A stretch of 12,928 nt of DNA, from the NCBI GenBank assembly GCA_041612035.1, contig JBFILX010000044.1, positions 1 through 12,928 on the forward strand, given 5' to 3'. This document shows positions 1 to 6,465 of this stretch, piece by piece. This stretch comes from SZUA-320 sp041612035 (GTDB taxonomy: Bacteria; Gemmatimonadota; Gemmatimonadetes; Gemmatimonadales; GWC2-71-9). Below the pieces are notes generated by a model that worked only from the letters and a program-made list of their open reading frames with translations, ran no database searches and was not told the DNA's origin. Position 1 is the first letter of the stretch, and every line of letters starts with the position of its first letter. Made by a program: the position numbers and the translations under genes.

Positions 1-1375
1 GCCGGAGGGTCATGGGCCCCTCGAACCGGCTGTCGTAGTTCTGCGGCTCCCACACCGGCTGATCACCCGGCATCTCAAGGCTGAGGGGACTGTCGTCCAC
101 CAGTTCCGAGAACGGGTGGCCGGCCCGGACCGCGGCGGAGTAGACGAACGGCTTGAAGGTGGAGCCCGCCTGCCGCAGGGCCTGGGTGGCCCGGTTGAAC
201 TTGCTGTCCTCGAAGTCGCGACCGCCCACCAGCGCGCGGACCTGCCCGGTCCGCACCTCCATCAGGACCAGCGCGCCCTGCAGGTAGGGGCTCTGCGCCG
301 GCGGATCGCCGTCCCCGCGGTTCTGGACGTACTGGCGATAGGTGCGGTGAGGGAACCGGCCGTACTTCCCCGACTCGATCGCCTCAAGCTGGTTCTCCAG
401 CGACCGCTCGGCGATGAGCTGGAGGTCGAGGTCGAGGGTGGTGAAGATGCGGAGGCCCGCCCGGTACAGGTCGGTGCCGAACCGGGCCTCGAGCTGCTGG
501 CGCACGTACTCCACGAAGTACTCGCCTACCCCGGCGTAGTCCGAGTGGGACGAGAGCTGGAGCGGGTACGCCTTCCACGCCTCGGCCGACGCCGGGGAGA
601 GCTTGCCGTCGTCCCGCAGCAGGTTGATCACCAGGTTGCGCCGCTGCACGGCGAGGTCCGGGTTCCGCCGCGGGTTGTAGCGGGACGGGGCCTTCGGGAT
701 GGCCGCCAGCATCGCGGCCTCGGCCACGTTGAGCTGGCGGACCGGCTTGCCGAAGTAGCGCTGTGCCGCGGTCTCCACCCCGAAGGCCCGGTTGCCCAGG
801 TCGATCTGGTTCAGGTACAGCTCGAGGATCTTGTCCTTGCTGTAGTTCCGCTCGATCTCCATCGCGACCCGCATCTCGCGCACCTTGCGGCCCAGGCTTC
901 GGTCGCGCCGGTCGATGCTCTCGGGCCAGAGGTTCCCGGCCAGCTGCATGGTGATGGTGGAGAACCCCTGCACCCGCTCCCCGCCCAGCAGGGCGCCGCC
1001 GGCCCGCGCGAAGGCGCCGACCATGCGGAACCAGTCCACCCCGTTGTGCTGGTAGAACCGCTTGTCCTCCACCGCCAGGAAGGCGGCGCGGACCGCGGGC
1101 GACATCTCCTCCAGGGGCACCACGGTCCTGCGCTGCAGTCCGAAGTCGGTGATCAGCCGGCCGTCGGCGGCGTAGACCTTCGAGGCCTGATCCGGGTCGT
1201 AGCTGGTGAGCCCCGCGATCGAGGGGCAGGTCCCGCCGGCACAGGCGCGGTTCCAGGCGCCGACCACGAGGGCCAGGCCGAAGGCGCCGAGGGCGAGGAA
1301 GGCAAGGAGGACCGTGCGGCGGGACCGGGGGTTGCGCCACCAGCGCGTCCGGGCCCGGGCGGGTTGCTTCGCCAT
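1..1375 (-). CDS. Penicillin-binding protein 1A (class A, glycosyltransferase/transpeptidase), 3' end cut by window edge
   Basis: Bifunctional peptidoglycan synthase: the N-terminal GT51 domain polymerises lipid II and the C-terminal domain cross-links the peptides, acting in the periplasm from a membrane anchor. About 458 codons are visible. Seen: a short basic cytoplasmic tail, one membrane segment at about residues 21-41, then the GT51 motifs in order: EDKRF..H.G with catalytic Glu103, GFSTITMQ at 137-144, the RK..E...A.EIE...SKDKILELYLNQ motif, and AAIPKAPSRYNP. The transpeptidase domain begins later, and its active-site SxxK is present as STFK (Ser405, Lys408). The SxN and KTG motifs lie beyond the window. 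The ATG at 1375 is chosen because it gives the classic tail-plus-anchor N terminus and lies 6 bases after a -10-like hexamer. It is divergent from tyrS. Assignment to the 1A type rests on overall similarity; the family itself is certain. Confidence 0.96.
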   Translation of the reverse strand, partial: MAKQPARARTRWWRNPRSRRTVLLAFLALGAFGLALVVGAWNRACAGGTCPSIAGLTSYDPDQASKVYAADGRLITDFGLQRRTVVPLEEMSPAVRAAFLAVEDKRFYQHNGVDWFRMVGAFARAGGALLGGERVQGFSTITMQLAGNLWPESIDRRDRSLGRKVREMRVAMEIERNYSKDKILELYLNQIDLGNRAFGVETAAQRYFGKPVRQLNVAEAAMLAAIPKAPSRYNPRRNPDLAVQRRNLVINLLRDDGKLSPASAEAWKAYPLQLSSHSDYAGVGEYFVEYVRQQLEARFGTDLYRAGLRIFTTLDLDLQLIAERSLENQLEAIESGKYGRFPHRTYRQYVQNRGDGDPPAQSPYLQGALVLMEVRTGQVRALVGGRDFEDSKFNRATQALRQAGSTFKPFVYSAAVRAGHPFSELVDDSPLSLEMPGDQPVWEPQNYDSRFEGPMTLR

Positions 1376-1381
1376 GCCGGA

Positions 1382-1411
1382 AAGCTAGCCGGGGGCGGCT
1401 TGCCCCGGCAC
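1382..1411 (-). promoter_or_regulatory. Putative leaderless promoter of the PBP1A gene
   Basis: On the minus strand, TAGCTT (1387-1382) fits TAnnnT and ends 6 bases before the ATG at 1375. A weaker -35-like GTGCCG (1411-1406) sits 18 bases upstream. There is no room for a Shine-Dalgarno site, so a leaderless transcript is inferred. This is the weakest -35 of the five promoter-like pairs in the window; it is supported by recurrence rather than by its own strength. Confidence 0.45.
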
Positions 1412-1428
1412 CGGCGGCCACCTACTGT
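1400..1428 (+). promoter_or_regulatory. Putative leaderless promoter of tyrS
   Basis: TTGCCC (1400-1405), a 17-base spacer, then TACTGT (1423-1428), followed after 8 bases by ATG at 1437. The spacing is that of a sigma-70-type promoter, and a transcript starting about 7 bases after the -10 would begin at or next to the ATG. The element is packed back to back with the PBP promoter on the other strand. Confidence 0.6.
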
Positions 1429-1436
1429 TGCGGGCG

Positions 1437-2714
1437 ATGACCGACCTGCTCCGCGAACTCGCCGCCCGGGACCTGGTCCAGGACGTGACGCCGGGCCTCG
1501 AAGCGCGTCTCGCGAAGGGACCGGTCACCGGGTACTGCGGGTTCGACCCGACCGCCGACTCGCTCCACGTGGGCAACCTGGTCCCGGTCATGGGGCTCGC
1601 CTGGCTGCAGCGCACCGGCGGTCGCCCGATCGTGGTCGTGGGGGGCGGCACCGGGATGGTGGGCGACCCCAGCGGCAAGCGGAGCGAGCGGCCGGTCATG
1701 TCGGTCGAGCAGATCGACGCCAACGCCGCCCGGATCCGGGCCCAGCTGGAGCGCTTTCTCGACTTCGAGGGCCCCCGCGCCGCCCGGCTCCTGGACAACG
1801 CCGAGTGGCTCCGCGGCCTGGGCCTGATGGACTTCCTGCGCGACACCGGGAAGCACTTCACCGTCAGCTACATGCTGCAGAAGGAGTCGGTGAAGACCCG
1901 GCTGGAGAGCGGGATCTCCTTCACCGAGTTCGCCTACATGCTGGTCCAGGCCTACGACTTCGCCCACCTGTACCGGACGGCGGACTGCGAACTCCAGCTG
2001 GGCGGCAGCGACCAGTGGGGCAACATCACCGCCGGGATCGAGCTGGTGGCCCGGAAGCACCAGGGCGAGGCCCACGGGCTCACCCTGCCCCTCCTCACCA
2101 CCGCCGCCGGGGGGAAGTTCGGCAAGAGCGAGGAGGGGAACGTCTGGCTCGACCCCGGGCGGACCACGCCCTACCGGTTCTACCAGTTCTGGATCAACCA
2201 GGACGACGCGGACGCGGCCCGCCTGCTCCGCACCTTCACCTTCCTCCCGCTCGACGAGGTGCGAAACGCGCTGGCCGACCACGAGCGGGACCCCGCCGCC
2301 CGCGCGGCCCAGCGGCTGCTCGCGGCGGACGTGACCGGCCGGATTCACGGCCCCGCCATCCTGACCCGGGTCGAGGCGGCGAGCCGGGTCCTGTTCGGCG
2401 CCCTCCCGCTCCGCGAGGCGGATGCCGATACGCTGGCGACGGTGGCGGCGGAAGTCCCCACCGCGCCGCTCGCCCGCGCCGAGCTGGGAACCCTCACGGT
2501 CGTGGAAGCGCTGGTGAAGACGGGGCTCGCAAGTTCGAAGGCCGACGCGCGGCGCGGGCTCCAGGGCGGCGGCTACTCGGTGAACGGCGACAGGCTCGAC
2601 GCCGACCGCCCCCTGGCGGACGGCGACCTGCTCGGCGGCCGGTTCGTGGTCCTGCAGCGCGGACGGCGGCATTTTGCGATGGTGGTGCTCGATCCCGCCG
2701 GAAAGGCACGGTAG
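1437..2714 (+). CDS. tyrS: Tyrosyl-tRNA synthetase
   Basis: Class I aminoacyl-tRNA synthetase that activates tyrosine with ATP and charges tRNA-Tyr in the cytoplasm. At 425 residues it matches the E. coli TyrS type in length and sequence. Seen: YCGFDPTADSLHVGN at 33-47, containing the HIGH-equivalent HVGN; GGSDQWGNI in the tyrosine pocket; KFGKS at 227-231, the usual TyrRS form of KMSKS; SPYKF/YQFWIN-like segments; and a C-terminal S4 RNA-binding domain (about 355-420). An in-frame TTG lies at 1428, but it overlaps the last base of the -10-like hexamer, so ATG 1437 is preferred. No Shine-Dalgarno site is visible, which fits leaderless translation. The next gene follows after 11 bases, so the two are probably cotranscribed. 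Confidence 0.98.
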   Translation: MTDLLRELAARDLVQDVTPGLEARLAKGPVTGYCGFDPTADSLHVGNLVPVMGLAWLQRTGGRPIVVVGGGTGMVGDPSGKRSERPVMSVEQIDANAARIRAQLERFLDFEGPRAARLLDNAEWLRGLGLMDFLRDTGKHFTVSYMLQKESVKTRLESGISFTEFAYMLVQAYDFAHLYRTADCELQLGGSDQWGNITAGIELVARKHQGEAHGLTLPLLTTAAGGKFGKSEEGNVWLDPGRTTPYRFYQFWINQDDADAARLLRTFTFLPLDEVRNALADHERDPAARAAQRLLAADVTGRIHGPAILTRVEAASRVLFGALPLREADADTLATVAAEVPTAPLARAELGTLTVVEALVKTGLASSKADARRGLQGGGYSVNGDRLDADRPLADGDLLGGRFVVLQRGRRHFAMVVLDPAGKAR

Positions 2715-2725
2715 ACCAGACCCTG

Positions 2726-3799
2726 ATGACGAGCCAGACCCCCTTCACGCTGGTGCTGAGCGGCGGCGGCCTCAAGGGCCTCGCCCACATCGGGGTGTTC
2801 CGGGCCCTGGAGGAGCGCGGGCTCCGGCCCTCGCTGGTGGTGGGCAGCAGCATGGGGTCGCTGATCGCCGGCGCCTACGCTGCGGGGATGCGGCTCCGGG
2901 ACATGGAGAACCGGGCGCTCGCCCTCCGCCGCAAGGACGTCTTCCGGATCGCCCACGTGGACATGGCGCTCCGCCGGATGCTCTCCCCCGCCGTCTACCG
3001 ACGCGACCCGCTCGACCGGATCCTGGACGACCTGGTCGGCACCCGGACCTTCTTCGACCTCTCCCACCGGCTGGTGGTGAACACGGTGGACCTGAACACC
3101 GGCCACCAGATCCTGTGGGGCAGCCCCGGGCTGGAGAACGTCCTGGTCGCCGACGCCGTCTTCGCCTCCTGCGCCCTGCCCGGCATCCTCCCCCCGCGGC
3201 GGATCACGAGCCACGTCTGCGCCGACGGTGCGGTGATCGACAACCTGCCCATCCGGGCCGCCGCGGCGCTCGGCGAAGGCCCGGTGATCGCGGTAGACCT
3301 GGGGGGCGGCCATTGCCACCGGACCGGAGTGGAGCGGACCGGGTTCGCGGCCACCTACAGCCGCGGGTTCGAACTGGTGATGGGCCGCCTGGTGGACAGC
3401 ACCCTGCAGACCTGGGACGGCCCCCCGCTGGTGCTCATCCGTCCGGGGCTCGAGCGGGTCTCGATGTTCGCCTTCACCAAGACGCCGTTCCTGATCGCCG
3501 AGGGGTACCGGGCGACGCTCGACACGCTGGACCGGCTGCCTGACGGCCTCGTGGGGCTCCCGCCCGGGATCAGCCCCCGGTACCAGGCCCGGCTCCAGGT
3601 GCACCGGAGCCGCTGCATCGGGTGCGAGCTGTGCGTGAAGATGTGCCCCGACCTGTTCGTGATGCGCGAGGGCAAGGCGGAAGCGATCGAGGAGGTGCGC
3701 GAGTGGAGCCCCGCCAACGATACCGCGGTGCGGCTCTGCCCGGTCGGGGCGATCTCGACCAGCGGGCCCGGGTCCCCTCGATCGGGCCAGCCCTGCTGA
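2726..3799 (+). CDS. Patatin-like phospholipase (RssA family) fused to a C-terminal ferredoxin domain
   Basis: Predicted serine acyl hydrolase of the patatin fold, 357 residues. Seen: oxyanion-hole glycines GGGLKG at 13-18, the nucleophile elbow GSSMG at 40-44 with Ser42, and a DGA motif at 167-169 with Asp167, so the Ser-Asp dyad is complete. After about residue 290 comes a ferredoxin-like tail, CIGCELCVKMCPDLF, with Cys297, 300, 303 and 307, and a distal LCPVGAI with Cys338. This matches single-cluster ferredoxins (C-x2-C-x2-C ... CP), with an extra cysteine at 307. No signal peptide is seen, so it is probably cytoplasmic. It lies 11 bases after tyrS, without an obvious promoter or strong Shine-Dalgarno site. 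The lipase substrate and the job of the cluster are unknown. The reading is continuous in one frame with no frameshift, so the fusion looks genuine. Confidence 0.92.
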   Translation: MTSQTPFTLVLSGGGLKGLAHIGVFRALEERGLRPSLVVGSSMGSLIAGAYAAGMRLRDMENRALALRRKDVFRIAHVDMALRRMLSPAVYRRDPLDRILDDLVGTRTFFDLSHRLVVNTVDLNTGHQILWGSPGLENVLVADAVFASCALPGILPPRRITSHVCADGAVIDNLPIRAAAALGEGPVIAVDLGGGHCHRTGVERTGFAATYSRGFELVMGRLVDSTLQTWDGPPLVLIRPGLERVSMFAFTKTPFLIAEGYRATLDTLDRLPDGLVGLPPGISPRYQARLQVHRSRCIGCELCVKMCPDLFVMREGKAEAIEEVREWSPANDTAVRLCPVGAISTSGPGSPRSGQPC

Positions 3800-3809
3800 G
3801 CAGCCCTCC

Positions 3810-4685
3810 CTACACCAGCCGGTAGTTCCGGAACTCGAACACCCGCTCCCCGGTCACCCGCTCGATCAGATCGGACAGGTGGAAACGCAGGTGGTTCCAC
3901 TCGAACCCGGGCGCGGACATGGTCCGCTCGGGGTCGTGGCGGTGCCGCTCGACCCAATCGCGGGCCACCGCGGGGTGGGTGCCGGTGAAGGGGCGCAGCC
4001 CGGGGAACCAGGTGAGCAGCGGCCGGTCGGCCTCCGGCTCCCGCACCTTCAGGTAGAGCTTCCGGTCCTCCACGCTGCGGCCCCGGAGGGCGCGGCCCGA
4101 CCGGGCCCAGCCGTAGTGAAACATCTCCGCAGCGGTGAGCCGGGCCCGGATCTTCCGGAAGCCGGGGCCTACCCGGAACCCCTGGGCGTCGCGGTAGCTC
4201 CTCACGTCCACCGAGCCGTCGAGCCGCACCATCCGCACCTCGCGCCGGTACCAGCGGCGGTTCACCGCCTCGGTGAACGGCCCGCCGAAGAAGTGACGGT
4301 AGCGGACCAGCAGGGCCTCCACCCGCGGGTCGCCGTGCACTTCGGTCACCAGGTCCCGCAGCACCGGCACCCCCGCTTCGTGCAGCACCTCGTCGGCCTG
4401 GATGTACATCCCCCAGGGGTGCCGGCAGGCCCGCATGGCCCGCTCGGTCTCGTGGGCCAGGAGCCGCTCGCGCAGGGAGAAGTCCCACTCGGTCTCGAGC
4501 ACCGTTATCCGCGGGTCGCCGATCCCTCGCACCAGGTCGAGGGTTTCGTCGTCCCCCCGCCCCACGTTCACCACCACCTCGTCGCACAGGGGCAGCAGCG
4601 AGCGGATGCTCTCCACCACCGGAAAGTCGAGGATCACCGCGTTCCGGACGAAGGTGAAGCCCGAGATCGGCGGGGGGCCGCTCAT
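3810..4685 (-). CDS. GT2-like (GT-A fold) glycosyltransferase, divergent
   Basis: Last gene of the four-gene glycan operon, about 291 residues. Seen: an N terminus GFTFVRNAVILDFPVVESI followed by CDEVVVNVGRGDDETLDLV, the pattern of GT2-like transferases that open with F.RN instead of the usual VSVVIPTYN. An acidic metal-site candidate follows as YIQADEVLH (Asp98-Glu99) in place of a clean DxD. The C-terminal half is rich in Trp, His and Arg, with no membrane segment. ATG 4685 overlaps the TGA of the upstream gene by one base (TGATG). A GTG at 4688 is an alternative giving a 4-base overlap. Either way, translation is probably coupled. Its 3' end lies 10 bases from the convergent patatin-ferredoxin gene. 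The sugar donor and acceptor cannot be told from the sequence. Confidence 0.82.
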   Translation of the reverse strand: MSGPPPISGFTFVRNAVILDFPVVESIRSLLPLCDEVVVNVGRGDDETLDLVRGIGDPRITVLETEWDFSLRERLLAHETERAMRACRHPWGMYIQADEVLHEAGVPVLRDLVTEVHGDPRVEALLVRYRHFFGGPFTEAVNRRWYRREVRMVRLDGSVDVRSYRDAQGFRVGPGFRKIRARLTAAEMFHYGWARSGRALRGRSVEDRKLYLKVREPEADRPLLTWFPGLRPFTGTHPAVARDWVERHRHDPERTMSAPGFEWNHLRFHLSDLIERVTGERVFEFRNYRLV

Positions 4686-5491
4686 CACGCCTGCTCCGCT
4701 TCCGAGCCGGCCGGGAGGTGCTGGCTCAGGCCGGCTTCACACCAGGTCCGGCGGGACTGCACGGTCCGGGCGAGCAGTTCGTCGTTGCGCGCCAGGCCGG
4801 CCCGCGGCCGCTCCTCGTGGTGGAGGTGGCAGACCAGGGCGGCGAACCGGAGGCGACGCTTCCGGACGCCCGCGTGCCGCAGCCGGTGCACCAGCTCGTC
4901 GTCTTCCCGGCCCCAGCCCTCGAACCGCTCGTCGTAGCCGTTCACCCCCACCAGGTCGTCCCGCCAGCAGGCCAGGCAGTGCCCGCCCCCGTCGTCCGCC
5001 CGGTGGTCGGCCAGCCGGCCGGCGAGCCAGGGCCAGCGCACGGCGCCCCATCGCTTGCGGAGCCCCGGGGCGAACGGCCCCGGCCAGCCGGCGCGTCCCG
5101 CCAGCATCTCGGCGGTGAGCTCCGGCGGCAGGAACACCCTGGGGCCGCGGACGCAGGCGCCCGGCCTGGCCCAGCGCAGGTGGTCCTCGACGAAACGGGG
5201 ATGGAGCACGAGGTCGCCGTCCACGATGATCAGGTAGGGGTGCGCCGCCCGGGCCACGGCCAGGTTCCGGATCCGGGCCAGGCGGAACCCCCGATCCTCC
5301 TGCCAGACGTGACGCAGGGGCACGGGGTAGTCCGCCGCGGTACGCCGCACCAGATCCGCCGTGGCCTCGCCGGACCCGTCGTCGGCCACGACGACCTCCG
5401 CGGGGAGCACGGTCTGCTCGGCCGCGGTGCGCAGGGTCACGGCGAGCGCCTCCGGCCAGTTGTACGTCGAGACGACGAGGGTCGCCCTCAC
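4685..5491 (-). CDS. Family 2 glycosyltransferase with galactosyltransferase-type C-terminal region
   Basis: Predicted inverting GT-A sugar transferase of 268 residues, using a nucleotide-sugar donor in the cytoplasm. Seen: the classic start TLVVSTYNWPEAL, then VVADDGSGEAT (nucleotide binding), a metal-binding DGD at Asp91-Asp93 within YLIIVDGDLVLH, and a late GWGREDDEL (Glu196-Asp198). The last motif is characteristic of the GT2/GT7-C galactosyltransferase-like region and includes the probable catalytic acid. The GTG start at 5491 is chosen because it overlaps the preceding stop codon in a GTGA junction and places the GT2 strand-1 motif at the very N terminus. The open frame extends further upstream, but that part is out-of-frame shadow of the previous gene. 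The role is inferred from context: addition of a sugar to the same glycan as its neighbours. Confidence 0.93.
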   Translation of the reverse strand: MRATLVVSTYNWPEALAVTLRTAAEQTVLPAEVVVADDGSGEATADLVRRTAADYPVPLRHVWQEDRGFRLARIRNLAVARAAHPYLIIVDGDLVLHPRFVEDHLRWARPGACVRGPRVFLPPELTAEMLAGRAGWPGPFAPGLRKRWGAVRWPWLAGRLADHRADDGGGHCLACWRDDLVGVNGYDERFEGWGREDDELVHRLRHAGVRKRRLRFAALVCHLHHEERPRAGLARNDELLARTVQSRRTWCEAGLSQHLPAGSEAEQA

Positions 5492-6465
5492 GCCCCGTCC
5501 AGCATCCCCAGGGCCTCCAGCAGCCGCCGGGCCCGGTGCATGTAGGTGTGTCGCTCCAGGGCCACCCGCCGGGCGGAGGCGCCCAGGGCCTCGCCGGCGG
5601 CGGGGTTCATGACCAGTTCCCGCACCAGGTCGCGAAGTTCCCCCGCCGTGCGGTAGACCGCCACGTCCCGGCCCGGCGTGAACCACGACGCGAGGTCGCC
5701 CCGGTCGTCCACCACCTGCGGCAGCCCCATGGCGGCCAGTTCGAACACCCGCTGGTTGCAGGCGGCCTCCGTGTCGTACTCGGTCGTGGTGTGGTGGATG
5801 TTCACCGCGACCGTGGCGCCGTTGTAGGCCCGCACGTATTCGTCGGTGCGGATCAGTTCTCCCCGGCAGTAGTCGCGGAGCGAGGTGGCCCTCCACCCCG
5901 GGCCCCAGAGGGCCAGGCCGAACTCCACCAGCCCCGCCAGCAGGGCCTCGCGCCGCGGGGTGGCCGCCCCGGCGAAGACCACGTTCGCCCGGTACTGGTC
6001 GCGCGAGCGGGCCGGCCGGTAGACCGACGGGTCCGCGGCGAAGGGCAGCACCTCCACGTCCCGCAGCACCACGTCCCGCAGCCGGAGCGCCACGTCGCTC
6101 CCGATGGCGAACACCGACTCGTACAGCACCGCCCGGTGGGCGGCGGATGCGGCGTACCGCAGGTCGTCCGGGAGCCAGTTGACCCACCGGGCCGAGCTGG
6201 CCGCGCGGGCCGAGCGGATCAGCTTCTCGGTGAGGCCGGCGGCGCCCACGGCCAGGACCAGATCGGGCCGGAACTCCTCCAGGACCGCCATGAACCGCTG
6301 CTTCTCGTCCCGGGAGAGCCACCGCTTGAGCCCGCCCGGCGGCCGGGTGAGGTCGCAGTGCCCCACCCGGCAGCCGAGCCGCTCGAAGGCCCGGACCCGC
6401 TGGGCGGTGTGCGCGTGGAGCGCGTCATCCGAGGGCGCCACCACCAGGACCGACGGGAGACTCAC
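5488..6465 (-). CDS. CgeB-like GT-B glycosyltransferase
   Basis: Predicted cytoplasmic glycosyltransferase of 325 residues with the two-domain GT-B plan. Seen: N-terminal SVLVVAPSDDALHAHTAQRV, then a Rossmann-like half with RPDLVLAVGAAGLTE and WVNWLPDD. The C-terminal half has VVFAGAATPRRE, an ALWGPGW strand, EAACNQRVFELAAMGLPQV with Glu242, and a terminal helical region. The NQRVFE..A.G block is the nucleotide-sugar binding signature shared by the CgeB family (named after a Bacillus spore-coat protein) and related group 1 transferases. The GTG at 6465 overlaps the TGA of the ABC exporter gene (GTGA), and its own stop overlaps the next gene in the same way. The family assignment is from motif memory; the substrate is unknown. 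Confidence 0.86.
   Translation of the reverse strand: MSLPSVLVVAPSDDALHAHTAQRVRAFERLGCRVGHCDLTRPPGGLKRWLSRDEKQRFMAVLEEFRPDLVLAVGAAGLTEKLIRSARAASSARWVNWLPDDLRYAASAAHRAVLYESVFAIGSDVALRLRDVVLRDVEVLPFAADPSVYRPARSRDQYRANVVFAGAATPRREALLAGLVEFGLALWGPGWRATSLRDYCRGELIRTDEYVRAYNGATVAVNIHHTTTEYDTEAACNQRVFELAAMGLPQVVDDRGDLASWFTPGRDVAVYRTAGELRDLVRELVMNPAAGEALGASARRVALERHTYMHRARRLLEALGMLDGA

Noticed and set aside
1428..1436. TTG at 1428 as the tyrS start
   Set aside because: It overlaps the last base of the -10-like hexamer and adds only three residues. ATG 1437 fits a leaderless transcript better.
1422..2672. 416-codon open frame antisense to tyrS
   Set aside because: This is a mirror frame of a strongly conserved gene. 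No motif, promoter or ribosome site supports it.
116..2725. Long open frame on the plus strand running into the patatin-ferredoxin gene, potentially a 1227-residue protein
   Set aside because: The part before 2726 is antisense to the PBP gene and out of frame with tyrS, and its product is low-complexity Arg/Gly/Pro/Ala. High GC makes stop codons rare, so the frame stays open by chance. Only 2726-3799 carries family motifs.
3785..3815. Possible bidirectional terminator between the convergent patatin-ferredoxin and glycosyltransferase genes
   Set aside because: Only a short CTGCT/AGCAG inverted repeat with a one-base centre is seen, too tight to fold as a hairpin and with no T run on either side.
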